A program made the position numbers and the translations under genes. 64,000 nt of DNA from Pontixanthobacter rizhaonensis (GTDB taxonomy: Bacteria > Pseudomonadota > Alphaproteobacteria > Sphingomonadales > Sphingomonadaceae): positions 1,415,001 to 1,479,000 of the forward strand of contig NZ_JABCRE010000002.1 of the NCBI RefSeq assembly GCF_012972675.1, read 5' to 3'. This document shows positions 37,934-47,166 of this stretch, piece by piece; position 1 is the first letter of the stretch, and every line of letters starts with the position of its first letter. Below the pieces are notes generated by a model, which had not been told where the DNA came from, did no database searches, and saw only the letters and a list, made by a program, of their open reading frames with translations.

Positions 37934-38238
37934 GCCAATTTATCACTGGAAAATTTTTTGCCTGAGCCCCTCAAACGCCGGGCGGAATGCATCCGCATTC
38001 CTGGGCTTCGCCGCATTAGCGGCGGCGGCCAGTCGGCCTTGCGGGCCGCTGGTCGTGGCCCGGTCCATTCCAAGCCATGTTTCTCGTGCTAAGCTCTTGG
38101 TGCCGGATAGCTGGGGTGTACTAACCCGGTTAGCGACGGTGGCGCCTTGTGGCGGCGCGGCGATGCTGTGGGCGCCTCAGGCACTTACTCAAACGACAGC
38201 TTCGCGCCGCGCGGTGCCCTACTTTTGATGCGGTTCCC
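37934..38238. other. 305-bp GC-rich, hairpin-rich intergenic tract
   Basis: After the AT-rich cassette the composition jumps to very GC-rich from about 37970. Hairpins visible: CGCCGC ATTA GCGGCG near 38009-38024, and GCGGCC ... GGGCCGC just beyond. An open frame crosses the tract, but it continues from the wrong frame of the preceding gene and lacks its own start, so I do not call it a gene. It may be a structured RNA, a conserved intergenic repeat or an integration scar. Confidence 0.45.
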
Positions 38239-38925
38239 TTATGATAGGGCCTTTGGTTCTCGGTTCGCCTTCAGCAATTCCTGCAACTCTTCAAGCCGCA
38301 TTGGCGCGGCGAATGCCAGGCCGAGCAAGCCATATTGAGACCACCGCACAATGGCTGACTGGAAAACGAAATTGCCGATCACAACCGTCACCAGTTTCCC
38401 TTTCTCGAGCCCGTCAACACCAAAGGCGCACAGCCCTCTAAGGGAAATGTTCGAAACCAAACAGGATGTCGGCTGGCCATCAATCCACATCGTGGCCAGA
38501 ATCTCACACGGGACACGCACTGAACGAGTCGGTTGAAGGGCGCTGATATCATCGCACGTTTCGTGGTTGCGAACCCCCACATTGTCATCCCGGTGCCAGA
38601 CAACCCTGCCCGAAAACCGATGGCGGCTATCCCAGTAATAGGTAATCTCATCACCTACCGACAACGGCAATTCGGTGCAGAATTGGGCGCCGCCTGATGA
38701 AATGTTTTTGACGACTGCCAAATAGGATTGGCCCTGATACTCCACACAGCACGGCCGAAACAGGCTTATGAAGCGCTTCTGCTTACGCTGGTCTGGATAT
38801 GGCGAACTGGCGCCCGATTTACGCAATGACAGCGGCGTTCGTGTCTCTGTTAAGGCGGAATCACTACCACAACCTCCAGCGTTTCTGGGCGACATCTCTC
38901 CGGCCGTTGTCTGGTAAGCTGCCAT
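38239..38925 (-). CDS. tandem PilZ-domain protein
   Basis: The 228-residue cytoplasmic protein has two PilZ domains. The first (about 45-125) has both c-di-GMP-binding motifs: RKQKR (47-51) and NISSGG (74-79). The second (about 130-220) has NISLRG but only a RSVR in place of RxxxR, so it may not bind c-di-GMP. The N-terminal 44 residues look disordered. The start at 38925 has AAAGGTGG just before it. PilZ proteins link c-di-GMP to motility, polysaccharide or secretion; the partner is not visible here. Confidence 0.9.
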   Translation of the reverse strand: MAAYQTTAGEMSPRNAGGCGSDSALTETRTPLSLRKSGASSPYPDQRKQKRFISLFRPCCVEYQGQSYLAVVKNISSGGAQFCTELPLSVGDEITYYWDSRHRFSGRVVWHRDDNVGVRNHETCDDISALQPTRSVRVPCEILATMWIDGQPTSCLVSNISLRGLCAFGVDGLEKGKLVTVVIGNFVFQSAIVRWSQYGLLGLAFAAPMRLEELQELLKANREPKALS

Positions 38926-39333
38926 TATCCACCTTTCGAAATGAAATGGATATCGACCGGCGATACGCGAAGATCGTAACTTGGTACCGCCGGTACGATA
39001 TCATCAACCATGCGACCTGACTGCAGGGCTAGGAGACACCACAGATAGGTCGCCGGGAGCTGTCCCGGGGAAGGAACAGCGTTGCGCAACTTTGTGTCCC
39101 CGAAGGACCAGCAATAGGAACGAAGAGTACCAAATCCTCGTGCTATTGATGAAGGAACAGTCAATTGCCCAATCGGAATGGCCGAGATTTTGGCAAAGCG
39201 CGAGTGTTTCACGGTAAATGTAACGGTGTGTAATCGTTACACTAAAGAAAAAACAAATACTTACTGGACTTTATGCAAGAAATTGGCAGTATGAAATAAT
39301 CAGGGTTAAACGTTCTGATATGGGGTGATTTTG
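38926..39333. other. 408-bp divergent regulatory region between PilZ and wHTH/TPR genes
   Basis: No ORF here is convincing. A dyad TGTAACG (39219-39225)-N9-CGTTACA (39235-39241) lies about 93 bp upstream of the regulator start, and AAAGAAAAAACAAA follows it. This region should hold the promoters of both divergent genes. Confidence 0.5.
39219..39241. promoter_or_regulatory. TGTAACG-N9-CGTTACA operator candidate
   Basis: The two 7-bp half-sites are perfectly inverted with 9 bp between. It lies between divergent genes, one of which encodes a DNA-binding regulator, so autoregulation is a natural guess. Confidence 0.45.
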
Positions 39334-41058
39334 ATGGCTGATAAAGATTCAGACAAGTCTGAATTTTCAAAGTTGTTGGCTGAAGAGTGTACTCGTATTC
39401 TGGCGAGTGACGTGTTCGCTCGCGCGCCTGTCCAGTCCAAACTATTGTCTTTCTTGTGCGCGAAAGGCGTTGAAGGCGATACCAGCATCAATCAGTATAT
39501 TGTTGCTGTAGACGGACTGGGTCGACACGAAGATTACAATGTCGACAGCGACAGTTATCCGCGGGTGCAAATGTCCCGGCTGCGCTCAAACTTGGCAAGT
39601 TACTACGCCAGCCACCGATCGGCCCATTCTCTATGTGTTTACATAAAACCCGGAGAATATGGTCTCCGGCTCGCCTCGCGCGACCTAGCCTACCCCTCTC
39701 TATTCAAATATAATGAGCAATCTGAGGATAAAGCTCCCGCCATCGCGGAAACTGCGCAGTCTGGGGCGGTATCTCAGAACGGCGAACCAACCCCAGAGGC
39801 AGCAAAGACGGGCATTGCGCAGGGGTTCAGTACAACCACCAAAGTGGCTCTGGCATCTATAATCATCGCCGCAGCTTTGCTGCTCTATGCGTCAATGCAG
39901 TATAATTCGCACCCTGACCACAAGCCGGCATTGTCAGGGCCCCCGAAAGTAGCACTGGAAGTTCCACGCAGCGGGTATTTCAACTCGAACGACCGCAATC
40001 GGCAGCTGGCTGCGAATGTTGAACGGTTGGCTCGCAATCAAATTGCGGAGTCATTCGTTTCAAATTTGGCGATGTTGGACACATCAGCGGATACGATACC
40101 CAGCTACACAGTCAGGATTGATTTGGGAGACGGGCTGACCGGGCCTGAGGCCACGATCTTTTTAATTGATAAGGCGGACACGGAACTGTTTCAAACGTCA
40201 GTTGAAGTGTCCGGTGAGAGAGAGCGATTTTTGCGCCGCGTTAACGCTGCACTGGCTGGGTTGATGGGACCAAGCGGAATGCTCGCCAACCGCGAAGTGG
40301 CGCAGATCGACAGCGAACCACGGTCGGCATATGAATGCCAATTGATGATCGAAAACGAACGGGCGCAAGGAATAAGCATCGCCGACAGGGTCGAGAGTTG
40401 CTTGCAAAGCTATCCTGACGATAAACATGCCGCGTCTTGGCTTTCACGAAAAGCTATGGGGATGTTTTTCAGCCAAATTGCCCAAGGCGATCCTGTGACC
40501 GTTGAGTCAGAGGCCTGGCAATTGATACGGCGTGCTTTGGCCATCGATGAATATAATCCATACGCGAATTTTATCGCTGCAAAGGTCAGGATCGCAGAAG
40601 GTAATTGCGAAGCCGCCCAAGTTTTTCTGGAGCGCGCCAGAGACCGTAGCAAAAGCTACCCGACGTTGATCGCCGCAACCTATGCAGAATCTGGCGGCTG
40701 TATCACCAATGCCGAAACTCTCGAAACTTCAACGCAGGAACAAAGGGCTGAAATTCTGGCGTTAATTGAAACAAATCCAATGCCCCCGGTACCGCTGCGC
40801 ACAAACTTGATTTTGGCAGGGCTATCCATGGGGCGTGCCGATCTGGTAACTATGGCCGGGAAGTTGCCAGTAAGCTATAACCCAAATGGAGATGATCAGG
40901 GGCTGGCAGAGGCTTTGTCATTTTCCAATGAGCTGCAAAAAGCCAATAGCGACGTAGCCTTCTTTCGGACGAACCGCGGACGTATTGAAACCAAACTTCG
41001 TATTTACATCTGGAATGAATCAGCGAGAGAAAAAGTCCTCGAAACGCTTGATGAATAA
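39334..41058 (+). CDS. membrane-anchored regulator: winged-helix-like, TM helix, TPR-like C-terminus
   Basis: The 574-residue protein begins with the domain found at the start of many rhizobial/sphingomonad cyclase and TPR regulators (about 10-115): RILASDVFARAPVQSKLLSFL, PRVQMSRLRSNLASYY and IKPGEYGLRL, probably a DNA-binding winged helix. A Pro/Glu linker and one membrane helix (VALASIIIAAALLLYASMQ, about 171-189) follow. The C-terminal about 385 residues are helical and TPR-like and would lie outside the membrane. So it resembles a CadC/ToxR-like one-component regulator. The ATG at 39334 has GGGGTG before it. The signal and targets are unknown. Confidence 0.8.
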   Translation: MADKDSDKSEFSKLLAEECTRILASDVFARAPVQSKLLSFLCAKGVEGDTSINQYIVAVDGLGRHEDYNVDSDSYPRVQMSRLRSNLASYYASHRSAHSLCVYIKPGEYGLRLASRDLAYPSLFKYNEQSEDKAPAIAETAQSGAVSQNGEPTPEAAKTGIAQGFSTTTKVALASIIIAAALLLYASMQYNSHPDHKPALSGPPKVALEVPRSGYFNSNDRNRQLAANVERLARNQIAESFVSNLAMLDTSADTIPSYTVRIDLGDGLTGPEATIFLIDKADTELFQTSVEVSGERERFLRRVNAALAGLMGPSGMLANREVAQIDSEPRSAYECQLMIENERAQGISIADRVESCLQSYPDDKHAASWLSRKAMGMFFSQIAQGDPVTVESEAWQLIRRALAIDEYNPYANFIAAKVRIAEGNCEAAQVFLERARDRSKSYPTLIAATYAESGGCITNAETLETSTQEQRAEILALIETNPMPPVPLRTNLILAGLSMGRADLVTMAGKLPVSYNPNGDDQGLAEALSFSNELQKANSDVAFFRTNRGRIETKLRIYIWNESAREKVLETLDE

Positions 41059-41109
41059 AGCGTATTGGTGCCCGCCCTTGGCCACAGCAGTACACTGATC
41101 AATCTTTGA

Positions 41110-41637
41110 TCAACCAGTCCATTCGCGGGCGAGCAGTCCCCAAATCAAACTGTCGCACCAACCGATATGTGTTTTCATGGCGTCACGCAGATGCGCTTCC
41201 TGTGTGAAGCCCAGGCTCTTGATCAAATGATTGGATGCATCGTTGCGGGGATCGATATCGGCGATAATCTTACGGACTTCTCCGCTACCGAATAGATGAT
41301 CAATCAAGCCGGTCACACATTCTCTGGCGATACCTTGCCGTTCACAGCCCAGCACGGTCAAATACCCAATTTCGCATAGCTGATCGCTATTTGTATCGGC
41401 CACAACCCGGCATAGTGCAGGGCCGCCCTCCGCAGGTTCTGCTATCCACGTTTGGCCCGGCCAGTCTGTGTCAAACAGCCAATCACGTAATTCCGCCTGT
41501 GATGCAAAAGCCCCCCTGCTCCAATACAGCATGGCCTTATCGTCCGAGAAACTGGGCCAAAGCGCGTCCACATCGCGCTCCAGCAAGCTCCGCAAGCGGA
41601 ACCGCTTGGTCCACAATTCTGGAACGGGCGCAATCAC
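41110..41637 (-). CDS. GNAT family N-acetyltransferase, RimJ/RimL type
   Basis: The 175-residue protein has the GNAT fold, with ERQGIARECVTGLIDHLF as the acetyl-CoA P-loop equivalent and SLGFTQEAHLRDA near the end. The start TKRFRLRSLLERD is typical of RimJ/L-type enzymes, which acetylate N-termini or small molecules. The GTG start overlaps the preceding LysR stop by 4 bp, so translation is coupled. The substrate is unknown. Confidence 0.88.
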   Translation of the reverse strand: MIAPVPELWTKRFRLRSLLERDVDALWPSFSDDKAMLYWSRGAFASQAELRDWLFDTDWPGQTWIAEPAEGGPALCRVVADTNSDQLCEIGYLTVLGCERQGIARECVTGLIDHLFGSGEVRKIIADIDPRNDASNHLIKSLGFTQEAHLRDAMKTHIGWCDSLIWGLLAREWTG

Positions 41638-42425
41638 CCGGCTGTCAGATGCTCAATCAGCGCTTTGACCTTTTTCTGGCGCCATTGCGGCGCGGGTGCC
41701 ACCAGCCAATAGGCGCGGCGGCCTTCATCGGGCCCCTCCAAAATATCCAAGCGGCCAGCCTCCACAGCTTCGGAGACGAGCAGATACGGCAACACAGCTT
41801 TGCCCATACCCGCCATGGACGAGCTGAGCGCTTGCCCGGCATTGCCAACTTCCACAGTTGCCTCTGCCCCTTCTGGCAGCGGCGCGCCGGGCCAGTTGAT
41901 CCATTCATCAGGCGCACCATCGGTCGATACGACAACCCGCTTGGCTGGTGCCAGCTCGACACCTTTCAAATCGCCGGGGCCATCAATCAAACGAATTGCC
42001 ACATCCAGATTGGCCTCGGTGAAATCGGCATTTTCATCTTCCACAAGGTGATAGCGGATTTCCGGATGTTGCTTGCGGAATGCAGCCAGACGCGGCGCCA
42101 GCCATTGGGCATAAAATTCACGCGGCGCGGCAATTGTGTAATTGTCACTGGCTTGCCCTGCCTGCATCGCTTGCACGCTCTCTTCAAACCGAAGAAAACC
42201 CTCCCGCAGCGAATCAAGCCCTGCGCAGCCCTCAGGTGTCAGTTCCAAACCCTTGCTTGTCCGCCGGAACAGGACCGTACCCAAATGATCTTCGAGCGCG
42301 CGAATTTGCTGACCAACAGCAGCAGGGGTCACCGCCAGCTCGTCCGCAGCGCGGGTGAAGCTCAGGTGCCGGGCGGCGGCGTCATAAACGCGCAATGCGT
42401 TCAAAGGCAGATGGGTTCGTTTCAT
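41634..42425 (-). CDS. LysR-family regulator, GcvA/AmpR-like
   Basis: The 263-residue regulator has a winged HTH at residues 5-64 (LNALRVYDAAARHLSFTRAADELAVTPAAVGQQIRALEDHLG), closest in style to GcvA/AmpR, then a co-inducer domain. Its C-terminus is about 30 residues shorter than usual. It is translationally coupled to the GNAT gene. Upstream is a run of four 15-bp repeats that can read as LysR boxes, so autoregulation together with the divergent gene is likely. Confidence 0.9.
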   Translation of the reverse strand: MKRTHLPLNALRVYDAAARHLSFTRAADELAVTPAAVGQQIRALEDHLGTVLFRRTSKGLELTPEGCAGLDSLREGFLRFEESVQAMQAGQASDNYTIAAPREFYAQWLAPRLAAFRKQHPEIRYHLVEDENADFTEANLDVAIRLIDGPGDLKGVELAPAKRVVVSTDGAPDEWINWPGAPLPEGAEATVEVGNAGQALSSSMAGMGKAVLPYLLVSEAVEAGRLDILEGPDEGRRAYWLVAPAPQWRQKKVKALIEHLTAG

Positions 42426-42488
42426 AACGCATCATGATTTAGGCGCAGCGCTGCTTTGTCGCAACCAGTGACTTTATGATGATCCTTT

Positions 42489-42548
42489 TTTGAACGTTCT
42501 GGGTTTGAACGTTCTGGGTTTGAACGTTCTGGATCTAAACATTCTGGG
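42489..42548. repeat. four tandem 15-bp repeats, possible LysR operator array
   Basis: Three copies of TTTGAACGTTCTGGG and a fourth degenerate one (TCTAAACATTCTGGG). Read across copies they give the dyad GTTC-N7-GAAC, i.e. the T-N11-A box of LysR regulators. They lie 64 bp from the lysR start and 86 bp from the divergent DUF1963 gene. Confidence 0.75.
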
Positions 42549-42633
42549 GAAGCGAGAAGCCCCGCCATCAAGGTTTGCGCGATATTAACCGCTTGGCGTT
42601 ACGAACCCCGCAAGTGACCAGAAAGAGCGTAGC

Positions 42634-44496
42634 GTGAAACCGATTGACCTGCTTCAGTTATTGACCAGCTTTGTGCTTGTTTGTGTGGCCCTGATGTGGC
42701 TGCTCAACCTTCGGAAACGTAGGGCAAAACTGGCCTTCGCCCCTGCGGTGCCGGACGACAAGCCGGCCTTCTCTTTCCGCCGCAAATCCAAAAAAATCGC
42801 CGAGGAAGAAGCGGCTGCGGAGGCTGAGGCACCTGTGCCATTGATGCGGCGACGGCAGATCCTGCCACCCGCGGAAACGACAGAAACTGACAATGAGCCC
42901 AGTGCCGAGCCAAGCAACCCATCGGCTGCGGCCGAGCACAGCACACCCATCGGCGACACCGACTGGTCCGAACCGGAGCAGGCTGATGCAGAGGCAGGCC
43001 AATTCACGCAGCCTGATGAAGCCGGGGTCGCCGTTGAACCATCGCCGGAACCTTCTGACACACCGGACCAACTGAGCAGTGATGGTTCGATTAGCGACGA
43101 GGAATCGATCTCTGTTATCCTGCGCCGCCCCGTAATGCCGGACGCTGACGCGCATGTTCGATCATGGCTTGGCGGCCTGCCAGAAATGCCCGATGACGTT
43201 GAGTGGCCGCAGGCAATATCTGCTGAAGACCCTTCCCTCGGAAAGGTTCCGCACCATTTCCTGGCGCAAATATCATGCGCAGATTTGCCCCAGGAATTGT
43301 GGGGCGGCCGCGGCCCGCGTGAGGGGTCGCTGTTGTTTTTTGTCGATCCCAATGTTGGATGCCCCGACGATGACACCTCCCACAGTGTGCTGCACATCAC
43401 TGGCTCGGGAACAGAACGGCCAGCGCCTGATACGCTCGGTCCGGTACACAACAAGGTGTACACCGGCGGTAGCTATAATTGGCTACCAATCGACAACGTG
43501 CCTCCTGTCTGGCGGAAGTGGCCGGTCGAACTGCTCGAAACCCCCAATGTTCTGCATGACATCGATGGACATCCTTCGGCAACGCCCGCTGGCTTTTCCA
43601 GCATCCTGTATGACGGCGCCCCTGTTGCAGATAGGGTGACCGGCACTGTCACTACGCCGTACACCTATGGCCAATCCGCCAACGCGTTACGGCAATTGGC
43701 AGCAAGGATGCGTAACGAGCCGCGCGAAGTGGCCAGCACAGAAGCCCTGAACATGGTAGTCGAAAATCGCGCCATCAATCGCCTTCTGGAAAGCTTGCAA
43801 CACGCACGGGCAAAAATCGACACACAAGAAGACCCAGATCTGCGCGCCCGCCAGCTAGAAGACTTACTGCCACGTTTGGCGCTGGTAACAGAAGTCTCGT
43901 CAGCCGGCGAACTGGTTGAAATGCTCAATCGGGAACGCAGCAAGGTCGCCAAATGGCGCGCCAGCATCGCAAAGCACTGCGTCAATTTGGAAAAACTGCT
44001 AGCGGGCGAAAACGATGATACCCCCTTGCCCCGTGAAAACTGGGAAGAATTGCAGCAGTGCTTTGTTGGTCAGTCTGCGAGTATGTTTGAGGTGGGGATC
44101 GACTATAATCACCCCGACGGGAAAGCCTTGACCCTGACGACGGTAAAGGAAACGGCAGAATTGGAAGCAGCCGATGGCTTATCCCAATTGGCCATTCTTG
44201 ACAGCCTGGATGCCGATCGGTCCGCACTGGTTCCGGATACCGTCAAAGAAGCTATCAAGCCTGCTTTGCGTAATCTCTACGCCAATCGCCCGCACCGGCT
44301 GGGCGGATATCACGATGGTGTTCAAACCACCGTATCTGAGCGCGCGGATGACACGGTCTTGCTGCTACAGATCGCAACTGACGAAGCGATGGACTGGTGT
44401 TGGGGAGATTCCGGCGCGTATTATTTCTGGATCGACAAGAGCGACCTTGCTAATGGCGACTTTTCGAGAGTTTCAATGACGTTGGAATGTTGCTGA
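42634..44496 (+). CDS. membrane-anchored DUF1963 (YwqG-like) protein
   Basis: The 620-residue protein has one N-terminal membrane helix (about 6-25, LLTSFVLVCVALMWLLNL). A basic segment and a long acidic Pro/Ser/Glu-rich linker (about 40-160) follow. The DUF1963/YwqG-like domain (about 170-620) includes DVEWPQA, HHFLAQISCADLPQELWGG and LLFFVDPN, and later GYHDGVQTTV and YYFWIDKSDL. The family is of unknown function. It starts with GTG after AGAAAGAG and is divergent from a LysR gene whose operator-like repeats lie between. The combination with a membrane anchor is not familiar to me. Confidence 0.8.
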   Translation: MKPIDLLQLLTSFVLVCVALMWLLNLRKRRAKLAFAPAVPDDKPAFSFRRKSKKIAEEEAAAEAEAPVPLMRRRQILPPAETTETDNEPSAEPSNPSAAAEHSTPIGDTDWSEPEQADAEAGQFTQPDEAGVAVEPSPEPSDTPDQLSSDGSISDEESISVILRRPVMPDADAHVRSWLGGLPEMPDDVEWPQAISAEDPSLGKVPHHFLAQISCADLPQELWGGRGPREGSLLFFVDPNVGCPDDDTSHSVLHITGSGTERPAPDTLGPVHNKVYTGGSYNWLPIDNVPPVWRKWPVELLETPNVLHDIDGHPSATPAGFSSILYDGAPVADRVTGTVTTPYTYGQSANALRQLAARMRNEPREVASTEALNMVVENRAINRLLESLQHARAKIDTQEDPDLRARQLEDLLPRLALVTEVSSAGELVEMLNRERSKVAKWRASIAKHCVNLEKLLAGENDDTPLPRENWEELQQCFVGQSASMFEVGIDYNHPDGKALTLTTVKETAELEAADGLSQLAILDSLDADRSALVPDTVKEAIKPALRNLYANRPHRLGGYHDGVQTTVSERADDTVLLLQIATDEAMDWCWGDSGAYYFWIDKSDLANGDFSRVSMTLECC

Positions 44497-44522
44497 GCAC
44501 GCCCAGCCAGCACCAGTATCAA

Positions 44523-44921
44523 TCAATTCGCCGTCGCAGGCGCTGAGAGCGGGAAATAGGGGATCCGGACTTCCAACGGGCTCCCATCGGTGAGCCCGAA
44601 GGTGAAGAACCCTTCCATCGATCCGCTGGGTGTCGTGAGCGGACAGCCCGATACATAATCATGTGTTTGCCCGGGGTTTAGCGTCGGGGTCTCTCCCACA
44701 ACACCCTCCCCATCGACATGATTGACCATGCCGCGCGCGTCAGTAATGCGCCAGTGGCGTGTTTTCAGCTGGATCGTGTCGTCGGAATCGTTTTCGATCC
44801 GGACGTGATACACCCAGAACCATTTCCCCGATTCCGGCTGAGATTGCTCAGGCAAGAAATTCACTGCCACACGGACAGCGATGTCTTCAGTTATGGCGCA
44901 ATGCTGAAATAGCTCTTTCAT
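44523..44921 (-). CDS. apaG: ApaG family protein
   Basis: The 132-residue beta-sandwich protein has EDIAVRVAVNFLPEQSQ, YHVRIENDSDDTIQLKTRHWRITD and the GEGVVGETPTLNPG region of ApaG, whose structure resembles fibronectin type III. In E. coli it is linked to divalent metal tolerance, but the exact role is not known. The ATG at 44921 is chosen as it fits family length; an upstream frame reaches 44960. It lies next to the sulfate-type transporter. Confidence 0.9.
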   Translation of the reverse strand: MKELFQHCAITEDIAVRVAVNFLPEQSQPESGKWFWVYHVRIENDSDDTIQLKTRHWRITDARGMVNHVDGEGVVGETPTLNPGQTHDYVSGCPLTTPSGSMEGFFTFGLTDGSPLEVRIPYFPLSAPATAN

Positions 44922-44990
44922 AATGCGAGGTAGACTAGCGAGGCTTGGGAGAGTCGGCAAATGCCGAACGTAATTTTATGTGCCGCCAAT

Positions 44991-46505
44991 TTAATGCGGC
45001 GCAAGTCCCGTTTCCAGCCCAGTGCGATCTTCCAATGCGAATCTGTCGAACAGATCGGCACTAGCTTTATTCAGGCCGACAATCCGCGTATGCCGGCCAT
45101 TGCGGCGCATCCGGTCGACTACTTTATCCAGCGCCTCAATCGCAGAAATATCCCAGAAATGCGCGCCGGACACATCGATAACGACATGATGCGCTGCGTC
45201 GTCATATTGGCTTTCCGGGCCAAGTTCGCGCAGCAGACGGTCCACGCTGGCAAAGAAAATTTGGCCGGTCACGCGGTAGACAGAGCTATGTTCCCGCCGG
45301 GTACGCTCGACATTGAACATCGTCCGTACTTTACCAGCAAAGAAGATACCCGACAGCAACACACCGACCAAAACGCCAAGCGCCAGATCGTGTGTCCACA
45401 CGACTACGACGACTGTTGCGACCATCACGATGGATGATGTCGGCGGGTGACGGCGCAAATTGGCGATCGAGTTCCAGCTGAATGTGCCAATCGACACCAT
45501 GATCATCACCGCGACCAAGGCCGGCATTGGTACACTGCCGACATAGGGACCAAGTACGGTGAGAAGGAACAGCAGAAACGCGCCTGCGGTGAAGGTAGAC
45601 AGGCGCCCACGGCCACCCGATGCCACATTGATCACTGACTGGCCGATCATCGCACAACCGCCCATACCGCCGAAGAATGCGGCCACGATATTGGCAATGC
45701 CCTGGCCGCCGCTTTCACGCTGTTTATTGCTGTCAGTGTGCGTCATATCATCGACAATCTGCGCAGTGAGCAAGCTTTCCAGCAAGCCAACCGCCGCCAT
45801 TGTCAGCGAGTATGGCAAAATGATTTGCAGCGTTTCCCAAGTGAATGGAACGTTTGGAATAGCAAATACCGGCAGGCCGTCGGGCAGCTTGCCCTCGCCC
45901 GCCACGTTGTTCACCGGAATATTCCAGAACACCACAGCCGCAGTCAGGACAATAATCGCGACCAATGGGCTTGGGACAATTTTGGTAATGCGCGGGAAGC
46001 CGTAGATGATCGCGAGACCGGCGGCGACCATGACATAGGTTTCCCAGCCAACATTGGTCAGTTGCGGAATTTGCGCCATGAAGATCAGAATGGCCAGCGC
46101 GTTGACGAAGCCGGTAATCACGCTGCGGCTGACAAATTGCATCAGCAAATCGAGCCGCAGCAACGCCGCGATGCCTTGAATAATACCCATCAAAATGGTC
46201 GCGGCGAACAGATATTCGACCCCGTAATCCTTCACCAGCGGGATCACCACAACCGCGACCGCAGCGGTGGCAGCAGAGATCATGCCGGGCCGGCCGCCGA
46301 CCAGCGCGATCACCATCGCAATGGCTACCGAAGCGTATAGGCCAACGCTGGGATCAACGCCCGCAATCAGGGAAAAACCAATGGCTTCTGGAATAAGTGC
46401 CAGAGATACCACAATACCAGCCAGAATATCTGCCCGGATATTACCGAACCATTCTTGCATAGTTTTGGAACGCGCAGGTGCAGCACCAGCAGTTGCAGCC
46501 GTCAT
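44991..46505 (-). CDS. SulP family anion transporter
   Basis: The 504-residue protein has about 10-14 membrane segments and the SulP signature region [18 protein letters not shown]-terminal STAS domain (about 410-490) has [20 protein letters not shown]. SulP proteins import sulfate, bicarbonate or other anions by proton or sodium symport; the substrate is not certain. An AGGACTT site precedes the ATG. It is divergent from the gene at 46714. Confidence 0.92.
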   Translation of the reverse strand: MTAATAGAAPARSKTMQEWFGNIRADILAGIVVSLALIPEAIGFSLIAGVDPSVGLYASVAIAMVIALVGGRPGMISAATAAVAVVVIPLVKDYGVEYLFAATILMGIIQGIAALLRLDLLMQFVSRSVITGFVNALAILIFMAQIPQLTNVGWETYVMVAAGLAIIYGFPRITKIVPSPLVAIIVLTAAVVFWNIPVNNVAGEGKLPDGLPVFAIPNVPFTWETLQIILPYSLTMAAVGLLESLLTAQIVDDMTHTDSNKQRESGGQGIANIVAAFFGGMGGCAMIGQSVINVASGGRGRLSTFTAGAFLLFLLTVLGPYVGSVPMPALVAVMIMVSIGTFSWNSIANLRRHPPTSSIVMVATVVVVVWTHDLALGVLVGVLLSGIFFAGKVRTMFNVERTRREHSSVYRVTGQIFFASVDRLLRELGPESQYDDAAHHVVIDVSGAHFWDISAIEALDKVVDRMRRNGRHTRIVGLNKASADLFDRFALEDRTGLETGLAPH

Positions 46506-46713
46506 AAATAAGTCCTGTGGAATGTGTTTGAAAGCCCCTCTGGTTCCAAACAGAATTTCTGTGAACGCTTCTTAGCCGCATATGCTGCAACGCACAACCA
46601 GCGCAAAAACGAGAGCGATTTCTGCCCCAAAAATTACCACCGACGCTCTGCAATTATTTGTTGCGAGTAATTATCATTAGCGTTAGCTTCTGTTCGAACT
46701 TGGAGGATGATCT

Positions 46714-47154
46714 GTGAAACAATCCGATTCTGCCAACAGCCCAACGCTGCTACCCATGCCGATACATGGTGTAGACCGCGCAGTCCTAATCATGATGCGC
46801 CGCATGGGCGGTTATGGCCTGCGCGATGCCCATGCAGCTATGCTGGCACTGAAACATTTTGGCACCGGCTTCCGCCAGCCATTGGTCCTGCTGCGCTGTT
46901 ATATGGCCGAAATCGCCCAAGCCTCTGAACGCAGCATCATGATTGCCAATTGCTGCGCGCCCAAAATGACCCGCGATGAAGGGTTACTGCTGGAAACGCT
47001 GGCCCAAGCAGGGCAGCAACCCGGCGGCAATCCTGAGCGGGCACAGCGCAATCTGCAGGAACTGACCGGCGGCCGTAACGCCGGGCGCGCTCTGACGGTG
47101 GCAAGCGCATTCAGCAACGCGCTCCATAATTCCGGTATTCAGCTAGAGGGGTAA
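46714..47154 (+). CDS. DUF6628-like conserved small protein
   Basis: The 146-residue protein is known to me only as a conserved protein of sphingomonads and relatives. It has a hydrophilic start, then MRRMGGYGLRDAHAAMLALKHFGTGFRQPLVLLRCYMAEIAQ, a Cys pair (ANCCAPKMTRDE) and a helical C-terminus. The GTG start follows TTGGAGGATGATCT, an SD at good spacing. Function is unknown. The pattern of Arg and Cys would fit metal or nucleic-acid contact but this is only a guess. Confidence 0.75.
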   Translation: MKQSDSANSPTLLPMPIHGVDRAVLIMMRRMGGYGLRDAHAAMLALKHFGTGFRQPLVLLRCYMAEIAQASERSIMIANCCAPKMTRDEGLLLETLAQAGQQPGGNPERAQRNLQELTGGRNAGRALTVASAFSNALHNSGIQLEG

Positions 47155-47166
47155 AACCGTGCGAGG

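Noticed and set aside
37767-38228. Open frame crossing from the Cys4 gene into the GC-rich tract
   Set aside because: It starts within the Cys4 gene in another frame and has no start or SD in the tract.
38925-39212. 95-codon minus-strand frame in the PilZ upstream region
   Set aside because: No SD, random composition, and it occupies the promoter region of two divergent genes.
42489-42548. LexA (SOS) boxes of alphaproteobacterial type
   Set aside because: The GAAC/GTTC direct repeats here have 11-nt spacing, not the 7 nt of GTTC-N7-GTTC; the inverted GTTC-N7-GAAC arrangement fits LysR better.
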